The notes: generated by a model not told the origin, from the letters alone. DNA of 26,071 nt from Plantago elongata (GCA_036897095.1 JAYMSP010002133.1:1-26071), one strand, 5' to 3'. Positions 1 to 10,854 are shown, counted from the stretch's first letter. A program made the numbers and translations.

Positions 1-1372
1 AAGGAAAAATGTGTTTCATGAAAGGTGACATGTCTAGAAATAAAGAACTTCTTAGTAGACAAGTCATAACATTTATAACCACGATGATTAGCAGAATATC
101 CCAAGAAAACACAAGGAGTAGAACGAGCTTTAAACTTGATAATTGTGGTGGAGGGAAAGAGGGGAAAACATAAGCATCCAAAAACACAAAGGTGAGAGTA
201 AGAATGAATCCTTCGATGGAGAATCTGAGTAGGTGATTGAAATTTTAAAAGTTTGGATGGCAATATGTTGAGAAGATACGTAATTGTATCAAGGGCGTGA
301 GGCCAAAAAGAATGAGGGGTAGAGGGATGGGCAAGTATAGTACGCATAATGTTATTTATGGACTTAATTTTGCGTTCAACTTTGCTTCTTTTTTATAGGA
401 GTTGTGGGGACAAGAAAAACAAAGGGAAAGGCCATGTGAGGTGCAAAAAGAGCGAAACTGTTTGTTTTCGAATTCACGACCATTATCACATTACAAAGTT
501 TTAATGTCCCTTTCGAATTTTGTTCGAATGAGAGTTTGAAAGGAGAGAAATATAGAAAAAACTTGGGATTTGTGGGAGATAGGAAAGGTCCACAAGAAAT
601 TGTTAAAGTCATCCAAGAAAAAGAGATAATAACGATGCCCAGAAGAACTTTAAACAGATGATGTCCATAAATTACTATGAATTATGTCAAAAGGCATAAG
701 AGTAGACGACTTTGAATCTTGGAATGGTAACTTAATATGTTTTTCTAAAGGACAAGAATAACAAAAAGAATTCCTAGTGATATTACATCGAATATAAATG
801 GAAGAACGAAAAGAACGAAGAACAACATCGCAAGGATGGTCAAGCCGAGAATACCACCGTGTGGGAGTGGTGGCGAGAAAGGTAGTGGGTGGGGTAGTTT
901 TATTTGTAGTAGTGACGGGATAGAGGTCTCCGGTGCTATCACATCTCATTTGACAGTTCCCCGTTGTGAGGCCTTTAACAGAAAAATTGTGAGGGTCAAA
1001 TGTAACAGAAACATGATTATCAGTGGTGAATTTGCGAACCGAAATAAGATTTTCGACTAGATTAGGAGCATGCAAAACGTTGGTGAGTTGAAAGTTGGGA
1101 TTTGAATGAGAGAGAGAAGTATGACCGAAGCCACGAATAGGAATATTGCTATCATTACCGACAATAATACCAATATGTTTGCTCAAAGAAGAATAAGACG
1201 AAAGAGTACCTTGATTAGCGGTCATGTGGGACGAAGCGCCAGAGTCCATATACCAGTTTTCATCCGGAGTTTGCACAGTGTAAGTCGGTGCGGGTCGTGG
1301 ACGGTGTTGGGCCGGATTTCAAGCTGTCGTGGGGTAAGAATAGTACGGCATAGCCCACGGTGGTGGAAAAAC
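1..1372 (-). pseudogene. Ty1/Copia polyprotein remnant (protease, GAG-pre-integrase, integrase)
   Basis: Reading leftwards, the order is Copia-like. The longest open piece (650-1276) has an aspartic protease active-site stretch WYMDSGASSHM, then a conserved Copia segment NVLHAPNLVENLISVRKF, then a GAG-pre-integrase zinc-binding region (RLDHPC...CYSCPLEKH) and the start of the integrase core (PFDIIHSNLW). The frame upstream of the ATG continues as protease leader to about 1372 with one in-frame stop. Below 650 the integrase core continues in shifted frames: CDNGREF around 468-496, then a VERKI segment carrying the probable catalytic Glu near 370. Copia motifs such as FGCLCFP and CVFLGYSANHRGYKCYDL run to the left edge. 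Frameshifts and stops make it non-functional. Reverse transcriptase and RNase H would lie outside the window. Lineage looks Ale/Retrofit-like from the integrase C-terminal wording, judged from memory only. Confidence 0.9.
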
Positions 1373-1905
1373 TCATTGAGGCCAGGTTTGGTATGGTCAA
1401 GGAGAACAGGTGGTCATGGTCTCAGCTGGGTGGTGGAAATCGAACAAGGAGAGGAAAACAGGAAGCTAATCGAACAGTGGGTTCGATTAGAAGGAATAAC
1501 GAATTCGGGCAGTTAGCGTTCTGTTTGGGGAAGAAAGAGATCGACCAGTGGGTGCGATCCGGAACAGAGAAAACTGGTAGAATTTGGTGCTTGATCAAAA
1601 CTGAATTTTGAAAGCTGGGTGATGATCGATGCGGCTGTTTTTCTGTCGGTGAGAAGAGAACAAAGATCGAGATCAGAAAATCGATCTTAGGACAGGGAAA
1701 CGGCAAGGGATCGAAAATCAGCAAGGGGAGAGGAATCGAGATTGCAATAGCTGTTTGGGGAAGAAGAAGAACGAACAGTGGGTTTTTGCTTTTCATCAGT
1801 AACACAGGCAAGGTCGATGATCACGGTATTATACAGCGAAAGGATCGTAACCTTTAATACGATGTAATCAATCGTGTTTATTCATAAAATAATCGTGATA
1901 CCAAC
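1373..1905 (-). mobile_element. Leader and LTR remnant of the left Copia copy
   Basis: This segment lies upstream of the Copia protease on the minus strand. The reverse complement of 1702-1763 matches 26009-26071 at the right end of the window nearly base for base, and the reverse complement around 1865-1895 contains TGAATAAACACGATTGAT, also found in the LTR end near 25866. The weakly conserved primer-binding-site region is around 1841-1862. Only about 0.5 kb separates this from the protease, whereas a Copia gag normally takes about 1 kb, so most of gag is missing. Open frames here (for example 1422-1811) look like leader sequence, not protein. Confidence 0.75.
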
Positions 1906-2761
1906 CCTACAAGTTCGGCTTCCTAGATTTGACAATTTATTTGCAACATGATACTTCTGCGGTACACAGACCATACTTTATTTTGTCTATTTTATATTGA
2001 TATTCCTACAAAATTACTAAATCCAATCTAGGGCAACTCATCTAGTTTATAGTGTAAAGCTCTAGATTCATTATTTATCTTTAAAGTGTTGGTAATATCA
2101 TCAAAATAAAACAGACTAAACAGAGCATGAGTCTTTTGTGTACCGTAAAAGTAATAATATTGCAGATTTCTTGTTAAAGTTAGTGTATATTTCGTGGTAT
2201 AGTGAAATGGAGATGTAATAAAAAATAAAAGATGCAGAGTTTAATTTTTAATTAAAATATAAAATAATTTAAAAAGTAATTGTAATTTTTTTCGTTCAAA
2301 ACAAAAAAATCCAAGCAAGGTTTTATTGAAAGATTCAAATTTCGCCACATTGATTTTCTCCATGTTTCTCTCTACAAGTATCTTTAAATTTTATTATTGG
2401 CATACCTCAAATGGTGAGGCTGAGATGTGATAACATCAAATATTAAATAGTGTATCCAATTAATCACTCTAAAAGTTGTCTTATCTTTAGGCTGACTAAG
2501 CTGAGTATCAGCCGAAAATGCTAATCATTGTAGTTATGAAAAGCAAAAAATAACTTTTGATTTATTAACAATTGATGACAAGAAGTTGAGTAGGGGCATC
2601 TTTTTCCATTCAAATTTTATATTCCACTTGTACACCAAATGGCGTACCTGAGACTACAAAAAGCCAATCACATTTCATTTTATTGAGAATGTTTGTCCTT
2701 CACCAGAAATCATAGTAATATAATATAAAGATAGTTCATAGTTGTATTTTCATTTTCCATG
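1906..2761. other. AT-rich spacer with no recognised feature
   Basis: I see no coding frame with family features, no clear terminal repeats and no RNA gene here. It may include further decayed LTR sequence of the Copia copy to the left, but it does not resemble the LTR at 25700-25900. Confidence 0.5.
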
Positions 2762-3298
2762 CAGGGACTGACCTACGTACCCGCAAGGGATCACAATCAC
2801 TACCCTTTAATTTTGGACATGAAATGTCTATTATATCTCTTTCAAAAATTTAATGAATAGTGATATATTTAGCAAGAATGAATTATGAAAGAAACTGATA
2901 CAACTCAGCTGGTGCACCTATATTCCATTAAACCTTTCCCTACCAATTGATCACAAGTTTGATTCTCAGTAGTGCTAGATTTTCCAACTATTTTGTTTAT
3001 TTATTTTTCTACCATTTACTTGACATTTTTCATTGTTTCTTTATGATAATTATTCAATCTAAACAAAGCTATATTATATCTAATTCCTCCCATTTATGAG
3101 CACATAAATTAAAAAATTATAGTCTAAACATTGTTCTTTACTATGTGAGTTTTGAAAACGTAATTTTTATTAGTCATTAATAATGAATTTGTTAAATTAA
3201 ATTTATAGTAAAAAATTCCCTTGACATATATTAAAATTCAATTAAATTTATAGTAAAAAATTCGCTACCCCTGATATATATTTCTGCGTCCGTCCCTG
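2762..3298. mobile_element. Non-autonomous hAT element with 8-bp target site duplication
   Basis: The left end reads CAGGGACTGACC and the reverse complement of the right end reads CAGGGACGGACG, giving imperfect terminal inverted repeats of the CAGGG type usual for hAT transposons. The flanks are TTTCCATG (2754-2761) and TTTGCATG (3299-3306), an 8-bp duplication with one mismatch, the size typical of hAT. The 537-bp interior has no transposase frame. Near its right end a 24-bp segment, AATTAAATTTATAGTAAAAA plus TTC-type tail, occurs twice 45 bp apart (3195-3218 and 3240-3263). Confidence 0.75.
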
Positions 3299-3534
3299 TT
3301 TGCATGTAACTATTTCGTTGTCATTTAATAAATTATCTTTAAACAAAATGTGACTACAATAAAAAGAGTTACGTTTATTTCCCATGCAGAGTGTAAAAAT
3401 GTATGTTATATGTTAAAAGAAATTATAAAGTCTGAGGAGAAACGGTCTTTAGTTAATTTAACTAGAAATGAAATTATTTTGTAATTTACTATTAAACATG
3501 TATTTTTCACGGATCCTCTCGCGGATTCAAATCA

Positions 3535-3660
3535 GTATCATTTTTTTCGCGGATCTACTCGCGAGTCCTCTTGCAGTTTGATATTATAGAGTTTTAAGTT
3601 GAAATCATATGAATTTAGTCTGAAATTATAGTATTTTTCTGTTGACACTATAATGTGTTT
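3535..3660 (+). repeat. Direct repeat copy A with Cs/Gs around CGCGGATC
   Basis: A segment beginning TATCATTTTTTTCGCGGATC and running through a GATATTATAG / GTCTGAAATTATAG / TTGACACTATAA series is repeated with divergence at 4170-4290. CGCGGATC-type cores also occur near 3510. The GC-rich core stands out in a very AT-rich setting. Confidence 0.6.
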
Positions 3661-3839
3661 TAAAAATGATGCATGCAAATTGTAAGAAAACAAGAAGGTT
3701 GATGAACTATTTTATTTATATTTTGAACAATCCTAAACAAAATGTTAACCTTTTTTTGATTATGAATTTTTTTGTAAGTGTATAATTTTTTTGTTAATTG
3801 TTAAAGATATGTAATACATTCTTCCTCTTTTTGAGATTA

Positions 3840-4612
3840 TAACTGTTTTGCCTGAGATCATAAGGTTTTATTTTGAAATCATAGTGTTTTCAATTGATAT
3901 CATAGTTTTTTCATTTTGAAATCATAGTAATTTATGAAAAGAACATAGTAACTTGAAATAAAAACATAGACTTTTATTAGTCTAAGATCATAGTGCATAT
4001 AATAGAGAACATAGTCATTATAACTTAAAATTATAGTCATTATAACAGAAAACATAGTCATCATAAAAGAGAACATAGTCATTATAACATAGAACATAAT
4101 CAGTATAACTGAAGTCATAGTCATTATAACTGAGAACATAGTCATTAGAACAACATAATTATCCACACATCTTCAATATCATTTTTCGCGGATCCTCTCG
4201 CGGTTTGATATCATAGCCTTTTGAATTGAGATCATAGGAGTTTAGTCTGAAATCATAATTTTTTTTATGTTGACATCATATTCTTTTAGTTGAAATCATA
4301 GTGTTTGATTTGATATCATAGTTTTTTTAGTTGATATCTTAGTATGAGATCATAGTGTTTTATTTTGATATCATAGCGTTTTTAATTGAGATCATAGTTT
4401 ATTTTAGTTTGATAATATAGTTTGTTTTTAGTTGAGATCATAGTTTATATCATAGTATTTTGAGTTAATAACATAGTTTTTTAGTCTAAGATCATAGTGT
4501 TTGGTTTGATATCATAGTCTTTCTAGTTCATATCATAGTGTTTTAGTCTGAGATCATAGAGTTTTTTAGTTGAGATCATAGTATTTTGTTTCATATCATA
4601 GATTACTCACAA
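3840..4612 (+). repeat. Array of short AT-rich units ending in ATCATAG/ACATAG
   Basis: By my count about 28 CATAG cores occur in this interval, mostly preceded by GAGAT, GATAT, GAAAT or GAGAA and separated by roughly 18-30 bases of T-rich sequence. All are in the same orientation. The left part (to about 4150) favours GAACATAGTCATTATAAC. The right part (4170-4612) favours TTTTAGTTGAGATCATAG. The frame at 3900-4166 (minus) is open only because the unit repeats, giving a periodic Met/Ile/Thr-rich translation, and is not a gene. Scattered ATCATAG/ACATAG units continue to about 5530. Confidence 0.8.
4170..4290 (+). repeat. Direct repeat copy B of 3535-3660
   Basis: It begins TATCATTTTTCGCGGATCCT and continues with GATATCATAG, GTCTGAAATCATAA and TTGACATCATA, parallel to copy A. 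The CATAG array lies on both sides of this copy, so the array seems to have grown by duplication of blocks larger than the basic unit. Confidence 0.6.
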
Positions 4613-4629
4613 CATATAAAATAACGCAA

Positions 4630-6081
4630 AAAAACAAGACTTTATTCAAGATGTAACATGTATCATTCGATTATATGTTGTACTACTATTCATACATATG
4701 CAAAAACAATATCAACTTCATGTTCATCATCTCTTTGTTCATCGATCGGTTGCATTTAACTAAACATTTTTCTTCTTCGTCAATGCTCTTGCCTCCCTTT
4801 CCTTTATCTTTTCATCAACTTCCTTGCCGTATAACTTACTCAATATATTAAGGATATCTCTGAATTTGTTACTTGAATAACGCATCATCATCATCCTCCT
4901 CCTCCTCCTCAAGTTGAAGGATTTTGTAACCTTATGCATGGAAAAACAATAACATCAATGAACAATTTTTTCATATCAAACATAGTAGATATTGTTGAGA
5001 TCATATGACGGATTGGTGAGAATGTAGTACATATACGTAACAACATAAGAAATACAGTAAAAACACTAAGATTCTACATAATATTGTCGAAAACATAACA
5101 CAAAACAACTAAAAGGTTTTGAATGAAAACATATCATATATTTTAGAGAATATAAGTAATATTCTTGAGAACATATCAAACATAGAAATGATGTATACCT
5201 TTTTCAGATTTGATTTGATTTAAAACACCATTAAATCCTTATTGAAGCATGTTACACCCTGTGAATGCATAAACATCAACAAAATTGATGAGCATCAACT
5301 TCAAAGCAAACATAGATATTGTTGAGATCATAGGATATATATATGTGAGATCATAGTACATATGCGTGAGAACATAGAAAATACAGTAGAAAACCGAATG
5401 CAAAATAATGTGTAGAAAAACAGAGCACAAAACGACTGTCAGGTTTTGAGTGAAAATATAGGTATTATTCTTGAGAACATAGGTAATATTCTCGAGAACA
5501 TAGCAAAAACATGAATAAACATAGAAACGTTTTATACCCTCTCTTTTTTTCAGATTTGAGTTGATATTTGATGTCAGATCTTGAATAAAAACACTCTATA
5601 ATCCTTACGCAAGCATGACTACACCTTCTAAATGCATAAACAACAATAACATGAATGAATTACTATCAAAACCCTAAAATATAGATAATAGATCTAGATC
5701 TACAATTTTTCGAACTTGATTTTTCATATCTATGTGGATTTGAAGCTATTCTATCATTCGAAACATGAATCAACTATGTATCAGTATGTAATCAATCATA
5801 ATATTAATTGTATACATTGATCTCTCGATCAAATTGGTTGGAAACTTTAAAAAAATTTATATATTCGTTCAAATCATATCTAACCTTTTTGTCTTTCATT
5901 TTTTATGCAGATTCTTGAAGAAATAGATGTTAACGTTGACGATCGATCGAGTTGTAGTGTTTTTCCGTTGAATTCATGGCTGGATCAAGCTTTTTCTATG
6001 GAGATTTTTAGAGAGAAAAAGGATAATAACATAAATAAATGGTGAAAGTAGGTTAAAAACGGGTTATTAGTTTATATATGG
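4630..6081 (-). other. Possible minus-strand transcription unit, decayed or non-coding
   Basis: On the minus strand a TATA-like box (CATATATAAAC, about 6071-6081) is followed by an untranslated-type leader and an ATG at about 5977 that opens only 15 codons. Intron-like acceptors after TTATGCAT...AG occur near 5633, 5266 and 4931. The last exon-like segment (4760-4930) is open for 56 codons and ends in a basic, helical tail (LNILSKLYGKEVDEKIKE...KKKNV). In a second frame its start reads LEEEEEDDDD, so a frameshift in (GAG/GAT)n is likely. A poly(A) signal AATAAA lies at 4641-4646. I do not recognise the protein. The lack of a consistent frame across the exon-like pieces points to a pseudogene or a transposon-borne fragment. 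Confidence 0.35.
4934..5670 (+). repeat. Tandem repeat of a ~330-370 bp unit (two full copies plus a partial third)
   Basis: Landmarks recur in the same order. ATGCAT followed by AAACAnnAA is at 4934, 5265 and 5632. GATATTGTTGAGATCATA is at 4988 and 5315. CAGATTTGA is at 5205 and 5551. The spacings (331, 327, 346 and 367 bp) show two full units with indels plus the start of a third at 5632. Each unit holds one intron-like and one exon-like part of the minus-strand segment described at 4630-6081, so that segment grew by intron/exon duplication. Confidence 0.7.
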
Positions 6082-6260
6082 ATCCATTTTTGTATATCCA
6101 GTTGTTGGCCCTTGGTTGGGTGACTTTCTGTAACTTGTTTTTGTTTGGGGTTAGTTTGTAATATTATAAACTCATATTTTTATGCCTCCATTTAAGGGTT
6201 GTTTCTTAGGAAACTCACTCAAAAGAAATATATTCAAACTAGGTGGATTTTTTTTAATAA

Positions 6261-6490
6261 TTTTTAGGTGTATAATTAAATTAAGAATCCTTAATGTTAG
6301 TATTTAAAAGTATCATTGAATTAGAATTCCTTATGAAATAATTATTTTTCCTACCCCTTCTTATTCATCAATCTCATATATTTTTTATATATATACAAAT
6401 ATGTATAGCTAGATATAATAAGAAATTTTAATTTAATAATAATTTTAAGTCCTAACATTAAAAAGTCCTAATCTAACTACACTTATAACA
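6261..6490 (-). mobile_element. LTR-like insertion with ~60-bp inverted ends
   Basis: On the minus strand it starts TGTTATAAGTGTAGTTAGAT and continues through ATTATATCTAGCTATAC. This matches the left end of the element at 16470 (TGTTAAAGGTATAATTAGAT ... ATTATATCTAGCTATAC). The last ~60 bases are an imperfect inverted copy of the first ~60, so it could also be a foldback MITE. The 3' end is degraded, with no clear CA, and the A/T-rich flanks hide any duplication. Confidence 0.55.
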
Positions 6491-6904
6491 TTTTTATCTA
6501 GGTTTCGACTGCAATCCTCCCACTGTATGATTAAATGGGTTCCAAGCCCACTCTGTCAGCTACGGAAAACATATCCAAATTTAAAGGTATTCATACACGA
6601 GTCCAAATTCTTGTTGGACTACTTAGCGGGCTGTCTTTAATAGGGCTTTAGTGCTGGTGTAAACAGTACTAGTCTAAAAATAACTGCATCTCCTGATGAA
6701 AACGGTATTTTTGAAATCGATTAAAATTAAAACCATAATAATCTGAAATAATAAGAAGGGTTACTAAAAATACTATAAGAATTATTTTTATAAGGATCAT
6801 TATCAGTTCTTTTAGTCAAATCTCGTAGACCAGGATCTGAGTATGAAAGACTTACTGTTAGTCGGAGTATTGTATTAATTAAAGTACCCGTTCCTCATCA
6901 AACG
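6491..6904. other. Spacer with no recognised feature
   Basis: No coding frame, terminal repeat or RNA gene is visible in this AT-rich stretch. Confidence 0.5.
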
Positions 6905-7045
6905 ATTTATTTGATGTTGGGTCTCCTCCAACCTCCGGTGCACCCTCATCACAAAGAATGTGGGACCCGTGTGACATTACATGTGGATCTCACACTCAAT
7001 GTGAGTAAGATGTGCACCGGGAAGATCCGACATCTCCAAAATCAT
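6905..7045. mobile_element. Small inverted-repeat element (MITE-like)
   Basis: The left arm contains GATGTTGGGTCTCCTCC and CCGGTGCACCCTCATCAC. The reverse complement of the right arm contains GATGTCGGATCTTCC and CCGGTGCACATCTTACTCAC. The two arms of about 50 bp are imperfect and surround a short centre near 6980. The segment is much richer in GC than its flanks. I found no convincing target duplication, so the superfamily is not assigned. Confidence 0.4.
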
Positions 7046-7165
7046 GATGAAACATATGGAGGAAAGGTGTGAATAATTCTTGATAAATCAAATTGTATTG
7101 ATATGAAGGGGATGGAAACTCCAATGAAAAAAAAATTATTTTGGTTTAAAAAACACTACTATATA

Positions 7166-7222
7166 TAGTTTAAAGATAACTAACTAAACTAACTTAACTA
7201 CTCACTCACTTAACTAACTAAG
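7166..7222 (+). repeat. Low-complexity (ACTTAACTAACT)-type tract
   Basis: AACTAACTAAACTAACTTAA followed by CTACTCACTCACTTAACTAACTAAG is a degenerate tetranucleotide tract. The surrounding 7046-8080 stretch has no gene I can support. Confidence 0.6.
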
Positions 7223-8083
7223 TTTACTTCTCCTAAGAAAAGATCCCTAATTACTTTTGTAAGTGATTGTTTATTTTATTAATAAAATTTTGGATGTTTA
7301 AAAAAAGAAAATTGTTATGAGTTTTCTGAGGTTCTCAAGTCAAATGCATAATTTATTTATTTTTTTAAAATAGTTAAAGAATAATGTGAACCCCAACCTA
7401 TTAATTAAAGATGAAGTGTATATCCAACAGTTTTACGTATTGTTGTCAAATGCATAATTTGGTTGTACTAATATATTTACATGTAGCTACTGCAAAAGAA
7501 CTTGTCCAGGGAAGCAATATATATGTCGGCCTAACAAATCATACTATGATATTCCGGCTCATGATTCCACACAGAACTCACGTGCAATATAAAATTAAAA
7601 GGTGTTAATCTGATGCTCACAAAACGAAGGTTCCTAAAAGGAACAAGGAATTTGAGAAGTAAGGCAAATCATTTGTGTCTAAAGTCAGAAACCAGTCATT
7701 AGTTAGTCTCCAACACTTTGGTCTCGTGCTGGGACATATGAGTATATATATATACTCACTCTTGAATATACACACTGCTTGGGATATGTTGTCACAAATC
7801 TAAACCGGTTTCCAGCCCAGAGATCCATTTGCATTTATAATTAAGCTGTGCACTCAAATTAAACTCAGTTATTAATGTAACACCAAGAAGTTGGGACCAT
7901 CAACGCTATTGTTAAAACTCCTCTTAATTTATCAGATGGAAGGCTCCAAAGAATGATTAGTTTATAGTTGACTTAATAAGATCGACAAATCCCCTTTCTT
8001 TCCATTTTCATGATGATAGAAAGTGGGAACACCTAAAATTTTACTAGACAAATTAAACGATATATTTTTCCCATTTACTGTAC

Positions 8084-8781
8084 TCATGGATCAATTAGCC
8101 CGAATGAATTTTATAAAGTTTTGTGGGTGTTTCAAGCATTTGCAGAAGTGTGAGAATTAATTTGTAATTTACAAAATAAGTTTGTTATAATTGAAAGGAG
8201 GAGGAAAATGTAATAAGCAGTAATTAATTAAAATGGATTTTCGTCTCAGTCGTTAGATGATCTATTTATGTTATGATTGAACGGTTCTTGTACATTTGAC
8301 GATTTCTTCTTCTTTCGGATATAAAACAGAGCAGGAGGAGAACTAGCTTGATAATCACGTAAAATTCAGTTCAATTTCATCATTGTTTTCTCTCTGTAGT
8401 TGAATTCGGAGATGTAATTCAATTTCTATTCTTTGTAATAAGGTATAATTGAGAAGACGATGAAGTAATAAAGCTTTTGATTCTTCGTGGATGTAGATTT
8501 AGTTTATTCAATCGAGCCACGTAATTACTTTGTGATTTGCTTACAGTTCTAATTTGTGTGATTGTTTGGTTGATCGTGATCGGAGTATTTGATCGGAAGT
8601 CTTAATAAAATTTAATTTTTCTAGGATTATATGTTTTCAATAAGCTTTGACCCATTTGCCAAACTCACGGGTCAATTAGTCCGAATGGATTCAAATCTCC
8701 GGACGATTATATGTTTTCAATAAGCTTTGACCCATGGAACTCATGGGTCAATCAGCTTGAATGGATTAAAATTTTTCGACG
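8084..8781 (+). repeat. Dispersed and tandem copies of an ~80-bp segment
   Basis: Units at about 8624-8703 and 8704-8781 are adjacent and share ATTATATGTTTTCAATAAGC, TTTGACCCAT, ACTCAYGGGTCAATYAG and GAATGGATT. A partial, more diverged copy (ACTCATGGATCAATTAGCCC GAATGAATTT) starts near 8084. Between them, 8318-8480 has a TATA-like box and a C/T-rich run that resembles an LTR promoter or leader, but I could not define LTR ends. Confidence 0.6.
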
Positions 8782-9532
8782 ACTATACTAATCGGAGCTA
8801 CGGATTTCATTCCATCCCAATTCCCATGATGAGATTGTACTGGTTTTGTTTGTTTTTCTGCTTGCGTGGCTGTTTGGTGGATGATACATATAATCTCTTT
8901 TGGTTCAGACGCGCTAATCGATGATTCGTTAAGGAGGAGCATAAAAAGTGCGTCAAAATTTATAAAATGATGATACAATACTGAGAACCAGGCCAAATTA
9001 CTTCATATCACCAGGAAAGGAATAAAAGTGCCGCACCGACGCTTTACAACTTACAAATTGCGAGAAAAATAATTTTACACCAAACTCATAAAACTAGTTT
9101 TCCGCTGGTCATATAGCGATCGACAAGTTAAGGTTACTTAAACACATACCAAGGTGTATATTTAAATTTTATTAAACACATACCAGGCCCGGATACATGT
9201 TCACCGGCCCAGTTGACCGCCTACATCTGTACAAATCACTTGCATTCATACACTATTATAGTAAGTCTATTGAAGGATAATTTTTATAGTCGAGTTAAAA
9301 TAAATTGATAAACATTATAATTATAATCATAAAGAATGGTGTTGTACATATGCATTACTCATAACAATGCAATAGCATTATTTAAAAGTAAGATTAATAA
9401 TGTGATGGAATTTATGTAGTAATAATGTGATCGGTTGGCATTACCAATTTGGATGTGTGTGCAGATGGAAGTGTTGCCATTTGTGGGAACAGAAATTACA
9501 CCGATTGATTTGCGCTTAATTTAGGTTAACAA
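8782..9532. other. Spacer with no recognised feature
   Basis: No supported gene. A short direct repeat, TTAAACACATACCA, occurs near 9137 and 9173. Confidence 0.5.
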
Positions 9533-10167
9533 TTGGCATCGACAAGGTTTGTTATTGATAAGTTCAATGGTTCAAATGATTTCTGATTATGGAAGGTCTA
9601 GATGCACTCTATCTTAACTCAACAAGGTCTGTTAATGGCTCTAATGGCGGATGATGAGTTTCCAGCTGCGGTTACTACGTGAAGTTGCAAAAGAAACAAA
9701 TGCAGCTAGTATAGCAAAATTGGCAAACAGACTCTACATGACAAAAGTCAGGCAAAATAGGCTCTTTTTTAGGCAAAAATTGTACTCTTATAAGATGCAG
9801 GAAGATAGGAGTTTCTTGGAGCTGTTTGGCAGATTTTAACAAGAGCCTGGATGATCTGGAAAATATTGAGGATACAAAACTGAGTGATGAGATAAGACCA
9901 TCCTGTTATTCCGAAATCATATGAGAACATAAATGATGCTATATATGGTGTTTGTTGCACCAAAAACTAATACTCTTGAACTGGTTCAATGTGCCACATA
10001 ATATCCAAGAAATTGCAGAAGCAAACTGCTCATACTCAAGAGGTTTCTGGTGCAGGATTCAATGTGAAAAACAAGTAATTAACAACTACAAGCAGAAGCA
10101 ACAACAACAGAAGAATAAACCAAAGAAGGATCCAAAAGGAAAGGCACGGCTTGACGAATTGATTTAG
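9533..10167 (+). pseudogene. Copia gag remnant (UBN2-type), Tork/Tnt1-like
   Basis: Translation from a degraded start (TTG in place of ATG) at 9533 gives STRFVIDKFNGSNDF, a stop, LWKV, a stop, then MHSILTQQGLLMALM. This is the usual N-terminus of plant Copia gag proteins. A second frame from about 9670 has LREVAKETNAAS, NRLYMTK and FRQKLYSYKMQEDRS, again in gag order, followed by LDDLENIEDTKLSDE in another frame. The end (about 10080-10167) is a Lys/Gln-rich basic tail as found before the gag zinc knuckle. Several stops, frameshifts and a deletion of roughly 30 residues make it dead. It belongs to a different Copia lineage from the copies at the window ends. No LTRs are visible, so it is an isolated fragment. 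Confidence 0.85.
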
Positions 10168-10845
10168 GTTTGCCCAGGTACTATAAGCTTGGTAAATTGT
10201 ACATTATAGTTAAATTGTATACTCACTTTTTTGCTGTATATTTCAATTCAATTGCTCCTTCAATATAAAATTAACATGTACTCAATTAGACATAGGGGCA
10301 TTACATTCTAATATGGCACACTACTTAATTAGCTTTGACATGGAAAATAATTCATTAATGTGGTCTTAGCTCTTAATTAATTGAGGACAAGTTCATCATG
10401 AAATATTTGCCAGTCACCGACTCATTGGTATCATTAAAAGTATCCCATACCGCCATAAGAAAGTAAGTATCTAGAAAGCAAAATTAAAAAGGCAGGATTA
10501 GACATTACATTAAACCAAAATCTAAGCCTATTGGCTATTAGCAACTACTTCGAGTATCTAAATGTGTCACTTTCGTTAAATAGATACTGGATCTATTTCC
10601 AGGAAACTTCAGACATGAATCTCCTTAATTGTCAATTGACAGTGCCACCACTTTTTAGACCTTAAACACACTGCCACATTAATCTCTTCAACAATAGATT
10701 TATTCATGAAATCCCATTCACCATTTTGCTATACAGCCCATCTTCATGATATTTTGCCACATTATGATTCCAGCTAAGTAGTTTGCACTTGATTCATTAT
10801 TATAATTCATTTTATTAGCATATCCATCACTAATCCAAATTTTCC
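10168..10845. other. Upstream region of the ERF gene
   Basis: No other gene or repeat is recognised between the gag remnant and the TATA box of the ERF gene. The region is AT-rich and probably contains its promoter. Confidence 0.45.
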
Positions 10846-10854
10846 TATAAATAT
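10846..10854 (+). promoter_or_regulatory. TATA box of the ERF gene
   Basis: TATAAATAT lies 132 bp upstream of the ATG at 10986. A start of transcription about 30 bp downstream would give a leader of roughly 100 nt, normal for a plant gene. Confidence 0.65.

Noticed and set aside
836..1611. Plus-strand frames (836-1060, 1106-1516, 1360-1611)
   Set aside because: They run opposite to the Copia protease and leader and have no family features.
3900..4166. Minus-strand frame with a periodic Met-Thr-Met-Phe-Ser-Val-Ile translation
   Set aside because: It is produced by the CATAG repeat array. No start context or promoter supports it.
3840..4612. The CATAG array as a CRISPR-like array
   Set aside because: Units and spacers are irregular and AT-rich, the genome is a plant, and there are no associated genes.
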